From assembly GCA_036245805.1 (NCBI GenBank), contig BTRK01000002.1, positions 41,026,661-41,090,660 on the forward strand: 64,000 nt of DNA. Direction: 5' to 3'. This DNA comes from Pristionchus mayeri (lineage: Eukaryota > Nematoda > Chromadorea > Rhabditida > Neodiplogasteridae). This document shows, in pieces, positions 22,760 to 33,745 of the stretch (position 1 is the first letter of the stretch; each line of letters begins with the position of its first letter). A model generated the notes under the pieces. The model saw nothing but the letters and a program-made list of their open reading frames with translations. It did not search any database and was not told where the DNA came from. The position numbers were made by a program, and so were the translations under genes.

Positions 22760-23613
22760 AATTTGCGACCTTCTGATTTTCCCGGCTATCATTCATTAAT
22801 ATTACCGTCTTCATGCAATTATAATTTCTTGAAATTTGCTGTTTCTTCAACTGAATAAATTCAGCATTAATTGATCGCATGATGGTCAACGTAATAGATA
22901 TCGGTACAAATATTATACATCATACCGGAGGCACACTGCACAACAGAGAAGCCAGACCCCGGTTTACAGCGAATTTTCAGATGAAAATGGGCTGCTTTCA
23001 CGCTTGTTTTAATATTGATCGGATGTTATAGGCCTAGGTCTCCTCTGTCTAAATATAACTTGATTAAATATGATATTTTCGAGGGGGGAATTCCGAGATC
23101 AAAATTTTGCCGTCGCGAGTCTTCACTAATGTCGAATTTTATCAGCGGTGACCCCCCATTGCCCCCCCCCCCCTTTTTCGCAATATTTCGATGTATATTC
23201 TTCTCTCTGAGCGTATCCACAGAACTCATATAGGGAAGGGCGTGGGGAAACAGAAATAAGTTTATATCCTATAAAAAATCCCTTCTTGAGTGATCAGCAA
23301 ATTTGAAAACAACTAATGTTCTTATAATTGTCATATCGAATGTTAAGAAACAAAAGAAAAGAAACTCCGCAACCTTCTTGTGTCAGAGTAAATGAGTGAG
23401 GCGAGTGATTTCTAATAGATGACTAAAACCATGCGTGACGCCAGCAGAAATCGACGAGATGTAGAGATCCGTCTACCAGTCACTCTACATGTAACTAAAT
23501 TGATGCAAGCATTACGGTTATCATCACTATGAATTATGCATAGTCCATGAAATTTGGAAAATGGGAAATATTGATAATGAATATATTCGTTTATCTCAAA
23601 TTGTAGACGTATG
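22760..23613. other. Intergenic, no supported gene
   Basis: Includes a C-rich run at 23155-23172. Overlapping open frames at 23015-23233 show no motif or splice support. Confidence 0.5.
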
Positions 23614-23954
23614 TCAGGCCTCTCACGAGAGAATCGGGACAAATCGGCGTTTTCAGTTGACATTCGAATTTTCGAAAATCACGTTTCTCAAGTTTCTATT
23701 AAGAACTTGTTTGGTTAAGACAAAATCCGAAGTTTTAGATTTGTGTCATGCGTTGCAGCTGCAGCAGGCTGCTGCAAAGTTGAGTCGTAGGGGCTTGGTT
23801 TTGGGGATTTCCGCCTCTAAAAGTGGTGGTTTTTGATTAAAAAAGTGGTTCGAGTTCCGGCAAAGGAAAAGTTGTATTTTGCAATTGGTTTCCATAGATA
23901 TAATCGTGCATTATGTTATTCCGTGCGTTACCACGTCGGCAAAAATATTTGGCT

Positions 23955-24064
23955 CTGTACCAATATGAGGGTCCCAATATTTCTGTACCAAAATATAAGG
24001 GTCCCAAAGTATTCTGTACCAATATAAGGGTCCCAAAAATTTCTGTACCAGTATAAGGGTCCCA
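23955..24064. repeat. Minisatellite array, left arm of foldback
   Basis: About four imperfect copies of TACCAATATAAGGGTCCCAA separated by short A/T-rich linkers. It is the reverse complement of the array at 25742-25880. Confidence 0.8.
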
Positions 24065-24357
24065 AATAAAATGTTGCCATCAATAAGTAATACCAATAAG
24101 TAATGCGTCATAACTGTGCAATATCGTGTTTCAGATGTGTGTAATGGAAATCAAGCTCTGTATTTGAGTTCCCTTCGTAACTCGGCTTTAACACATTCTA
24201 GAAGGCTAGGTACTCGGCTAGGCTATTTGAACCAGCTGGATTAACTCTTTATAAGATCCCAACTTTGATATTTCATCACCTTTTTGTATTTCGGCGGATA
24301 TAGATGTCTCAAACACCTCTGTCATAAGCAAAAGAGTGGGCAAGGTCATTGTTTGTA

Positions 24358-25607
24358 TTAGGTTGAACAGAAAGTCTTTATAAACTTTTTATTTCAATTC
24401 TTCTGACAATAAAGCGCAAGAGCGAAATCAAACGTATGCACCATTGTTATCTACGACAAATCTCCAACGTTCAGGCAACTTATGGATTCCCTCCTTATAG
24501 AACCCATCTCGGCGCGAATCAAAATATTGCTTGAGTGCGGCCTCGATCGCCCCACGGGAAGTGAAGGATCTCTGATCGAGATGACGGGTCAGATCCGAGA
24601 ACAACCAATCATCCGAAGGGGCCAAGCCAGGAGAATACGGTGTATGAGGGAGAACCATCCAGCCATATTTGGACAGCTCCTGCTTGACCTGCCGTACAAC
24701 ATGGGGTCGGGCGTTATCGTGTTGATAATACACTTTCTTGCCGTTCAGGGCAGATTGTGCGGATTTCTTCTTGAGATTCCGTAGTTGTTTAGTGTAGACA
24801 TATCCAGTAATTATCCGCTTCTCGGGTAGGAGCTCCCAGTAAATCGGGCCATCCACTCCCCACCAGGCAGAGAGCAAGATTTTCGTAGGGTGAAGGTCAG
24901 GCTTTGCGACGTCCTGTGGGGTCTCATTGGCATCCACCCACTGTGCCTTCCTATGGTGATTCTCATAGCAGACCCACTTATCGACCCCTGTTATGAGACG
25001 GTCCACCCATCGATCTCCAGCGTGAAGAGTGAGTAGAGAAAGGGAATCGTCGACACGGTGGTCAAATTGGTCTTGGGTCAATTTGTGGGGTATGAAACGG
25101 CCTAACTTCTTCTTCTTGCCAATGGAGACCAATCATTTTACGATGGTGCTTTGCGATACCCCAAGTGTGGCTGCCATGTCGCGGGTATTTGGAAAGGATC
25201 CAATTCCACTACGATCCGTAGCGCATCCAAATCCAGCTCGGGTGGCCTCCCAGACCGGTCATGATCATCCATGGAAAAGTCCCCCTTCTCGAAGAGTTGG
25301 TACCAATTGCGCATGGTCTGGTAGTGAGTGGCATATGAATCGTACACTTCAGCCAACTGACGTTCTTATTCCTTCATTGTAGTGTGAGAGAGGAATACGA
25401 ATAACAGAACGTTACGGATGTGCAAGGCCGTGTGAACAAACATCGTGATCTTACTAGTAGCAGAATGAAAGGCGTGGAATGGGGAGTTGTTGACCACATA
25501 GTCCCTTTGTCATTTGTTATTCACTAGAGGCGAGGGAACACCAAAGGTCTCGTGCACTGAGCAGTGATCGAGCAAAACAGTTTATAAAGACTTTCTGTTC
25601 AACCTAA
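24358..25607 (-). mobile_element. Mariner element with decayed transposase
   Basis: Ends TTAGGTTGAACAGAAAGTC and its perfect inverse are flanked by TA. The transposase lies on the minus strand in two frames: an N-terminal helix-turn-helix part (25356-25138, WYQLFEKGDFSMDD, SGRPPE) and a catalytic part (25132-24428). The catalytic part has HDNARPH and SPGLAPSD with the 34-residue spacing of D,D34D mariners. The first acidic motif reads TGVDKW where mariners have TGDEKW, so one catalytic Asp appears changed. The frame break between the two parts also argues that it is dead. Confidence 0.85.
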
Positions 25608-25741
25608 TAAGATGCGTTTGAGCCAATTCGCGAAGGGGGCGCACATTCAGAGTTGTATTTCCTTTACACGCTTCGTAAACACGATGTTGCATAGTTAAGA
25701 TGCAAAATTACATTTTGATAACATCAATTGAAATTTTGTTT

Positions 25742-25880
25742 GGGACCCTTATACTGGTACAGCTTACTTTGGGACCCTTTTACTGGTACAGAAATTTTTG
25801 GGACCCTTATATTGGTACAGATTCCTTTGGGACCCTTATATTGATACAGAATCCACCTTGGGACCCTTATATTGGTACAA
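25742..25880. repeat. Minisatellite array, right arm of foldback
   Basis: Five imperfect copies of GGGACCCTTATATTGGTACA with 6-9 base linkers, inverted relative to 23955-24064. Confidence 0.8.
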
Positions 25881-26416
25881 AGCCAAATATTTTTGCATGC
25901 ACCGGGACTCGAACCTGCGACCTGATGAGTTTGATTTCACGAAGTGTGAACCGTGCAGCCCATTACGAGAGCTTTGACGACCTGGTACACTATCAGGACC
26001 CCGAGATAAAATCTGCAAAAAATAGTGTATATGCAGAATTTCGAGCTCTACAAAGTGGTAACGTTTGGAGAGGCGCAACAATATTGGCTCCTGTGGAGAA
26101 ATAAAAACCTGTCTGACATGCATCTGCTGCAAGGGTCGCAAAAGTGAGAAATGAAAATAGTGAGCCAAAATGGTTAATTTGATCATAAAAAACACTTTGG
26201 TAAACAGAAAGCACCACTTTTACATGTGGAAAACCCCAAAACCAATGACCTTCGTCTCAACTTTGCAGCAGTCTGCTGCAGCTGCAGGATCGAATCGGTT
26301 GGAAACGAACTGGGATAGCCTTCTACGACCCATCCCCAAACTAAAAACCATGTTTAGTTAAATATTTATATTTTTCATGTCAACTTGTTGTCCCGATTTT
26401 CTGGTGAGAGGCCTGA

Positions 26417-26908
26417 TATCACCATAGATTGGAGCGCAAAAATGAGTGTCTAGAAACAAATTAACGGCATGTTCGTTGTGAGACTAAAACCATGAGCAAG
26501 TGATGCCTGTGACGTCATCAGGGATCGGTCCACCGTCTGCTCTCCACTCGCCATCCACGCACGTCACCGACATCCTCGTGTAAGCTATGCCGCTAACTGC
26601 CGGTCCGGTCTGCATTTCTTTTAATTTTTTGTTTATCGATTTATGATATTTACAACGCATTTTCGATTCGTGGAGTTGTTGTCTGACTATATTCTGCGTG
26701 TTCCGTTGCTTTCTTGCACTAGGTAGGAAGATATGTGTGACGTCATACCGCGTTATTCCAAAGGCAGCATTACGTCATAGTTCTCATCCGACCTGGTGTC
26801 TTACTTGACTGCAGACAGTGCGCAAGAAGAGTATTGATATTGTTCAATTCGTGAAAGAATGCTCCTTACCATACTTATACAAATAACGAAATTTTCATGA
26901 CCGCTCAC
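26417..26908. other. Gap holding a short TGACGTCA-type MITE
   Basis: The MITE occupies about 26717-26805. The rest shows no supported gene. Confidence 0.5.
26717..26805. repeat. Short MITE (TGACGTCA family)
   Basis: Ends CACTAGGTAGGA and TCCGACCTGGTGTC are inverted; arms contain GTGACGTCATACCGC and the mutated mirror GGCAGCATTACGTCATAGTTC. Confidence 0.7.
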
Positions 26909-27039
26909 CAAGGTGTAGTAGGTAAGTGCCCTGCAAATGATTTCCAGCTCGTTCGTGACTTCCGGAGGGCCGCACTGGTTGGAAGCATCGACGACTCTCA
27001 CGAAGGCACCGTAGTCCGAGGGAGACTTCTTGCACACAC
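26909..27039 (-). CDS. Orphan coding exon, possibly exon 8 of copy 9
   Basis: One well-bounded exon: acceptor TTTTAG at 27041-27040 and donor TTG|GTGAGC at 26909. It encodes about 43 residues, including VCKKSPSDYGAFVRVVDASN and QCGPPEVTNELEIICRALTY. It begins in phase 1, which fits the phase-1 end (GATG|GTAGCG) of the last exon recognised in copy 9 at 28654. If joined, mariner 27139-28378 would lie in the intervening intron. No similarity to the family's usual exons 8-10 is visible, so it may instead belong to a separate damaged gene. Confidence 0.4.
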
Positions 27040-27138
27040 CTAAAATATGCAAATTGGGTCGTTTGCTAATCAGGGTTGGTGATTCTTATAAATTATAAAT
27101 GTGAAGGAGGGTGAATTTGTCAAAATTGTTTAAACATA

Positions 27139-28378
27139 TTGGGGTGTCCGGAAAGTTCGTATAATGCTTCGGAAAAAAGTCAGTTCGCGATCAAATGCAG
27201 TGATTGCGCAATCTGTTTGTCAACAATGTATTGCATCATTCTGACGTTGAGTAGTGAGAGGATTTAATCAGTCTCCTAGTTGCTACATTGATTCTTGTGA
27301 TGGACTCCCATCTCTACCTCCGAGCAGTTTTACTTCATTACTACCGTCTTGGCCGATCCGTGAAGGAGGCCCACTCTGCCCTGGCCCAGTCGGAAGGAGC
27401 TGACGCCCCCTCCATACCCTTCTGCTATAAGTGGTTCTCCCGCTTCAAGAAAGGGGAGTTTGGTCTCGATGATCAACCCCGCTCTGGACGCCCTCCCTCC
27501 CTCGATCAGCTTCTCGTTCTCCGCACACTGAAGCGCAATCCCATGGCCAGTCTGCGTGAGTTGAAGAAGGATACTGGTACTCCCAGATCAACGGTGTCCG
27601 ATATCCTCCATCGATCTGGGAAGAAGCCGAAACTCCCACAAGTGATTCCCCATGACCTCTCCCCCGAACAGCTGAAAAATCGTGTTCAAGTCTGTCGGGA
27701 ATTACTCCATCGTAGATCCAATCTTTGATGGGTCAATTCCATCATCGCTACAGATGAGAAGTGGATCACGTACGATAACCCTGTGAGGAGACTGCAATGG
27801 GTGGATGCAGATGAGAAGCCCACGCCCGTCCCGAAGAAGGAAGAGCACGGAAAGTAGGAACTCCTCTGCTTCTTCTTCTCAGTGCTCGGTCCCATCTACT
27901 GGGAGATCCTCGCCCCTGGCACCAGCATCAATGCCGACCTCTTCTCTGAACAACTGCAAGATGTCGCGATCAGAGTCCCTCCCAGACTCCTGAACCAGGG
28001 CAAAATTCTTCTTCTGATGGACAATGCTCGCCCACATCGAGCGAAGATGACCCAGAAGAAAATGGACGAGCTGAAGATCGAGAGGATTCCCAATCCACCG
28101 TATTTCCCGGATCTCTCCCCATGCGACTGCCACTGCTTCCGCTCTCTCTGACTTCTGCAAAGGAAAGAAGTTCAAGAATCGAGATGAAGTTGTGAGGGCT
28201 TTCGTGAACTGGGCGGTCTCGAAGAAACCCGCATTCTGGAAGAGAGGAATCGAGACCCTGCCCAATCGCTGGAGGGAGGTAGTGAGAAAGAAGGGGGCAT
28301 ACATTGGTCACTGAGAATTGTAAAGCATTGAATAAAAAATAAAAACAAAAAATTATACGAACTTTCCGGACACCCCAA
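27139..28378 (+). mobile_element. Mariner element, copy I (1240 bp)
   Basis: Ends TTGGGGTGTCCGGAAAGTTC and the perfect inverse lie within a TA duplication (27137-27138, 28379-28380). The transposase starts at ATG 27300 and reads through a helix-turn-helix region (KWFSRFKKGEFGLDD, SGRPPS) to TGA at 27726-27728, then continues in frame with ATDEKW, DNARPH and SPCD in D,D34D spacing. A TAG at 27855-27857 is private to this copy. A frame shift after CHCFRSL (about 28149) precedes the C-terminal part ending KKGAYIGH (to 28314). It cannot make an active enzyme. Confidence 0.9.
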
Positions 28379-28653
28379 TATTTACAAATGAGTTTGGAAA
28401 CCCTCGTGGAACTTGACACGTACATACACTTATAGTGTGATCCATAGCTGAAACGACAATTAGCAATTGCATGCCCACATTTTCACCCCTTTTTATATGC
28501 AAAATACTAGACATATCTCTTAGCAATATGACTGAAAATAGGATACGTTTAGCACAGACGGCTACAGTTAGCTCATTTCCGTTCCCCGTCCTCTGGTTGC
28601 GATCATGCTTTCCATGCATCCGAGATGAGTATTGTTTGTCTCGAGCTCGCTAC

Positions 28654-31336
28654 CATCCTCATTTTCCTTCGCGAATCTTGGGTAGAGTGCATTGGGAAAA
28701 AGGTTTGTCTTCTCTGCATCGTAGTCCATTTCGGCGATCTGAGTAATCTTCATACCTAGATATTTTCACCTGTGAAATGGTTGTTTTTTGCTAAAATATA
28801 CGTTAAGCAGAATATCGTACATCAAGTCCTTAAAAAAACATCACGATGTATGCATTGTCTTCATTGTCATCACTCGACTGGTACTGGTATGAAGAGTATG
28901 CACAATTTTTAAAAAAAACGATTATTGTATGTCCAACTCTATTAGTGAATCACGTACCTCCGTGACATTCCACTTTCTCGCCCAATCAACCACAGTCGAT
29001 GACATGTCCACGCTGAGCGGTGCGAGATGGAAGCCAGATGCCTGCAATTTGGGAATTTTCCTAAAAACATGTTAGTACAATTTCACAAAACATTCCGGCT
29101 GTCTTTCGAATATCATAAATTTGATTCAACCTTATTCCGATTCTCTATTTTCGTTTCACTTACGAAGAATTCTTCGTATGCAGCTTCGGGCAGGCGAGGC
29201 TGGTGCTCGATCAGAATCTGAAATAAATAAATTAAAATTGGAAAACAATTGCTTTTTAGTTGCTCGTTTGGTAGTGAAAAATCAAATGTTGGATCTACAT
29301 AACTACGAACGGCTCAATAATCTAATTGCATTTGCCTTCTCAATCGGGTTCATGATGGGAGCATTTCCTCTGGCCCACTCGGATTCCGGATTCGGAAGCT
29401 CCTCCGTTAAGTACACATCCTGAGCCGTCGCATTGTAAGGAGGTGTTCGTACTTAAATTTGGGACAATTGCAAGCATTTTAGTGCATGCATGATAAACGA
29501 TACCACGGAAATATTCCATTTCTTGACTCAATCCATGATCCGATTGTATTAGGCTGTCAGGAAAGTAATTGTAAATTTGGACCTTGATGTTTGAACCATC
29601 GTAAAATCAAATTCGTTAAAGATCTCAAGCTGGCTTTTTAGTGCATATTAGGGGCCAATATATCCATGTGCTCAAATCGCTTCATGCTTTTTTGGTTTCC
29701 GGAAAAATTCAAGTTTCACCATATGTGACATTTTCTCTATTTTCTGAAAATATTTTTCGCCTCTTGTATTTTGGGGGAATAATGACTATAACTTTTCATA
29801 TAGTGTAGCGAGAAGCCCTTTCGCAGTTCTTTCCAAAATTAAGTCTAAGGCCGTTCTTGCATCAACACGGCATGATTTACATATCATTTAATTAAACTCC
29901 TATCGAGTTAGCACTTCACATGCGATAATGTTTCGTGCACTGAAGATTATTCAGGTTGTCTTTTCCATAAGTGCGCTTTCATGATACACTATGGAGCTAC
30001 CTATTACTGAGAAACATTTCATCTCTAGCCTTTTCTACTTTTCGAAAACATGGATTTTCAGGATTGTTGAATAAAGGTCAACATTGCCAAAATTTCGACT
30101 TTTGGTGTACGGAGAATGAATACATTTCCTCAAAAGTGAGATATCCCCTGACTTAGCCCAGCCGAATACTGGTATATAAAGAGTAGTTCTAACATGTAAC
30201 CGCAAAAGTTTGGATTTTTCACCAATGCTGGAATCAGGAAGATGTCATATAGTCGAATTTCGACGTTCAAATTTCAGCATCAGGGTAGTGAAAGATGCAT
30301 GCTTTGATAGAAGTATTGCAAACACATATAAAGACAATTTTAAGCTGAGCAAGAAAGGTGCTTATAGGGTTACTGCATTTGGTGTCCATAAGTTTATTGT
30401 TACGGGTACAGACACAGTTCAAGCATTTATGAGGACTTTCCGTAAGGGGCAATGTCACAAATGACTGAATTTTCAGACAGGCCTTTCGTTACAGATCAGA
30501 GTAATATGTTGTATTGTGATGTGCGTATGTCGTACTTTTCGCAAATGACATAAACTTTGCCATATCTTAGTTCTCCCTGGATTGCTAGGCCAAAATGATA
30601 TCAGAGCAACTCTGCATTGATATATTTTTGACTTCAACCTGCATCCTCATTACCAAATGGAAAGGCTTGAATCAATGTGCGATGGAAAGAGTATCCAAGG
30701 ACTGAACTAGTATACACATCAATATGATAGTCGGGAGGAAACAAAGGGCGGTGTTTCTCAGAATCGAAAATTCGAAAATCTACAATTACTTTCCTGACAA
30801 CCTGATACTTCTGCTCGGTAATCGGCTTATCGAGGAAGTGTTCGGTCTGCAAAAGAAAATTTGAACATTTAAAAAAAAATTATTTATAATTTGTTCTACA
30901 GTAATTTACATAATTCTTCTTATTATTGGGCAATTTAAATGTCAACTCACAAACAGTTCAGGAAATGCTTCATCCGGTATTCCAAATAAGCGCCCCTTCC
31001 CGACGATCTGAATTTGAACATACAGTGAGATGGGATTCCTAGGAATGGCTCAGAATTCTTCCACCATGCTATCCCATTGTATAAGATAGTCTCCTTTGAG
31101 ATACTAGTCGCCAAGTCAACCTTACAACTCCAACGCGACACCATTCTTCTTCGAACGATTTTTGTACAAAATGCGATAAGATTGTGAGGAATGGATGTGA
31201 TTATATCCCAGTTTTCTAAAAAAAATTAAACAGTCAAACAACTCACAGTCATAATAGTATCCCTCTTCAGTCGGATGTGCTCCGATGGAGCGGCAAAGGC
31301 GACTGCAAGTAGCGCCGATCCAAGGACGATCCTCAT
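28654..31336 (-). pseudogene. Copy 9 of modular secreted family, exon 3 split by a transposon
   Basis: Exons are 31336-31247 (signal exon MRIVLGSALLAVAFAAPSEH), 31007-30951, 30846-30806 plus 29546-29504, 29451-29336, 29217-29164, 29041-28958 and 28738-28654. A mariner-like element (29549-30805) interrupts exon 3 inside a Tyr codon. Removing the element and one TA restores exactly 84 bases, the family length. The exon then reads EQKYNRIMD*VKKWN, with TGA for the conserved Trp. Exon 4 is 116 bases (out of frame) and is followed by a GC donor. The usual exons 8-10 are not found; the orphan exon at 26909 might replace them. Confidence 0.75.
29549..30805. mobile_element. Mariner-like non-autonomous element inside copy 9 exon 3
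   Basis: Ends TTAGGCTGTCAGGAAAGTAA and the inverse TTACTTTCCTGACAACCTGA lie between TA dinucleotides (29547-29548 and 30806-30807). At 1257 bases it has mariner size, but I see no D,D34D motifs in any frame. It is therefore either a very degraded mariner or a non-autonomous derivative. Confidence 0.75.
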
Positions 31337-31370
31337 CTCGAATGATGGAGTAGACGCAAATCTTTCGATG

Positions 31371-31376
31371 TTTATA
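31371..31376 (-). promoter_or_regulatory. TATA box of copy 9
   Basis: TATAAA on the minus strand about 35 bases upstream of the ATG at 31336, with the CATCATTCGAG-ATG start context. Confidence 0.4.
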
Positions 31377-31435
31377 GGGAAAACGATTCATTTTCAAGAA
31401 ATTCAATGACGCCTTTCTAAAAAAATGGTGAGTAT

Positions 31436-31548
31436 TAGTGATGCCACAACGGCGCGCACTCTCCTCGTTTCACACGCTCTCTCGCCGGTCAGACAGAGTG
31501 AGAGAGTGTGTGAAACGAGGAGAGCGCGCGCCGTTTTGGCATCACTAG
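31436..31548. repeat. Hairpin MITE (TGATGCCA ends)
   Basis: TAGTGATGCCACAACGGCGC and GCCGTTTTGGCATCACTA are inverted, with the ACACGCTCTCTCGCC core. TGAGTAT flanks both sides (31429-31435, 31549-31555). The element at 58251 is the closest relative. Confidence 0.8.
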
Positions 31549-31737
31549 TGAGTATGCTGCATTCCCCTAATCGGTATTTCGTTTCTCTAAATGATTCACT
31601 GTTTCCCCGAAATTGAGAAGAAGTGTAGGAAGAAATTATTGATCGTATAAGAATGTAATCTTACATATCAGAGGACCTCCTACGCATGCCTCTTGGAAAA
31701 ACATGGAAATAAATATTCCCGAAATGTTTCAAATGGA

Positions 31738-32560
31738 CAAGTTATAGTTTAATAACTAATTTATACTTTGCATTTGCAAATATGAGTCAGCTTGCGTAAG
31801 AAGATTTTGCGGATTCGCCGAAAGTGATCACAAATTGATTCTCCATTCCGCTGAATCTCATCCAGAGCGAGAAGGGGAAGAGGAAAGTTTGCGAACATCG
31901 AGAAAAGCATCATTGGAAACACTCTGACCATTGTGAGACCCCAAATCCTTTGAGTATCATCAATACGTAGTATTTTTTCTCATGAAATTGTGTGACAGTG
32001 TATCGTAATGAGAAATATTAGCGACTGGTACGTTTTTGGTTCTCATCCTACCTCCCGTATTTATATTTGCAGATTGCTGAATGCAACGGAGACAAGACAA
32101 CGCGTGCCTACGAGAGAGAGCATAAGTCCCTCCTCCAACATTCTGCCATGTGCACTCCCACATCTTCATTGCGTTTTCTCCACACTTCCATACCATGTTC
32201 TTTCTTCTACTTTATTTATTTCTTTTCTTTGATGTGATTACTACTACCTTCTTCATTTGATCCCATTGTTATTATGCGTAAATAAATCAACAACCTATGC
32301 TCTTATTAAATCATGATTATGCTAATTAATAATAATTTGTTGCTTATATTATATGATTACATATGCATGCGAGTTATCCACGGAAGATGATGTCGTAATA
32401 ATCATAACGCTTTACTCCCTCGGGATAAAGTTATGCAACAATGATGATCGAAAAATGACGATATTATTGGTAATACACAATATAGCGTATTGTTAATGAA
32501 ATTCGAAAATAATGGAAAGAATAGCATGATTACTGAGGGCAGAAGTTGAGGATAAACTCA
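31738..32560. repeat. Dispersed repeat, copy I (823 bp)
   Basis: From CAAGTTATAGTTTAATAAC to GGATAAACTCA this matches 34834-35545 almost base for base, except for about 111 bases (roughly 31899-32009) missing from the other copy. There are no clear terminal inverted repeats and no coding capacity I can support. It is likely a non-autonomous transposable element of unknown class. Confidence 0.7.
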
Positions 32561-32630
32561 TTATCACGCGAGCTTATTTTCTAAAATAATCGAATTGTTG
32601 CTTTAGAAGACCAGGAGTAACATGGACGCT

Positions 32631-33279
32631 TCAACATTGCATGTACAGTAATGAACAGTTGCCCACCTTGCTAGTCACCGTTTTTCCAAGGAATGACTTG
32701 CCAAAACAGCGCGCATCTTCGCAAACAATGCTCTTCATTCTGTCTCTGAAATTTTTTTTTGTTAAATACATATTGATATATATATTTTTTAAATATATGA
32801 TCTACATGTCTTACTTGATCAGCATGGGTACATCAAATCCGCGGACAATATTGATCTCGAAAGTCGTGAGTCCCTTTGATTCCTTGCGAAAGCGAGCCTC
32901 TGTCCTTCCTTCATCTCCAATTTTGAAGGTCCACCCAGACTTGGGAATATCATCAGTCACTAGGGCCAGACGGTTCGCGCCGAGTTCAGTGAGATTAAAA
33001 CCGTTTCGAATCACCTGAAAATTGTATTTTCTTGAAAACAATCATTAATTATCTTCGAGAAAACTACTGTTCGCGTTTTTATTCATATTCCGCTTTTAGT
33101 CAAGGGATTCGAGGAACCGGCCGAGTGCAAGAGAGTGTGTGAAATTATACGAACGCCCCAATTTCGAAGTCTAAGATGGACATGATGCATACCTGTACAG
33201 TTTCGTTGCACGAGTTGAAGATGGCGATTTCGCACTTTGCTACGGTCACGAGAAGAACAAATGCGAGAAGAGATTGCAT
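32631..33279 (-). CDS. Small secreted protein, 133 aa, 3 exons
   Basis: Exons are 33279-33193, 33014-32815 and 32745-32631, with clean phases 0 and 2. The signal peptide is MQSLLAFVLLVTVAKC. The mature protein starts IAIFNSCNETVQVI and contains DDIPKSGWTFKIGDEGR and FEINIVRGFDVPM, then a C-terminal part with four cysteines (VCEDARC; GNCSLLYMQC at the very end). The N-C-x-x-T-V start and the ..GFDVPM segment recall thaumatin-like proteins, but the protein is much shorter and lacks the full cysteine set, so I do not assign that family. No disruption is seen. Confidence 0.65.
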
Positions 33280-33745
33280 GGTGGATGGAGAAATACGGAG
33301 ACTTACGGGAGAAGGTGATGGACCACTGGTTGGAAGGTGCGCTTTTATAGTCCCTATGGATGATATAGTTTCCGGTTGATAGGCTAACGGAATCAGCTAA
33401 TCCACAGTGAAAACGATTACAATTGATAAGAGAGGAGTAAATCTCGTCATCGGAATATTATCGGTGATGGTAATACGTCTAATCGCCTGGACAAGTGATA
33501 ATGAGGCAATAAATCAGAGAGATAGAGAAATACGATAATTCACCGGATGTTATTGAATTTTAAATAATGTATTTTGATTGAACTACGTGCATTTGAACGT
33601 GTAAACTATATGTGTATGTGCAAATGGGTGTTCAAGTCAGTGGCTTCATTTTTGTGCCAATGTTTCAACAACATAAGTGTGGTCAATTTATCGTGGCATT
33701 GGATTATGTGCATTACTCATCGTTAGATCCAAGATCGAACCCGAG

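Larger units (their letters stand above)
23614..26416. mobile_element. Large foldback element with minisatellite arms and a nested mariner
   Basis: The ends TCAGGCCTCTCAC..GA..ATCGGGAC and its inverse define a 2.8-kb element. The arms are inverted but diverged; both carry GCAGC.G.AGCAG.CTGCTGC and TTGGTTTTGGG segments. Inside the arms lie arrays of a 25-35 bp unit GGGACCCTTATATTGGTACAG, about four copies at 23955-24064 and five at 25742-25880 in opposite orientation. The right arm also has a tRNA-like segment at 25900-25985 (minus strand, GGTTCGAGTCCCGG). A mariner (24358-25607) sits between the arrays. No transposase for the outer element is visible. Confidence 0.7.

Noticed and set aside
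23955..25880. Regularly spaced repeats resembling a CRISPR array
   Set aside because: The spacers are 5-9 bases and related to each other, the arrays are opposed arms of a transposable element, and the DNA is eukaryotic.
27879..28425. Long minus-strand open frames over mariner copy I (and 52339-52918 over copy II)
   Set aside because: They are antisense shadows of the transposase, present identically in both element copies.
32631..33279. Assignment of the small secreted protein to the thaumatin family
   Set aside because: Only short segments are suggestive. The protein is too short and lacks the conserved cysteine set.
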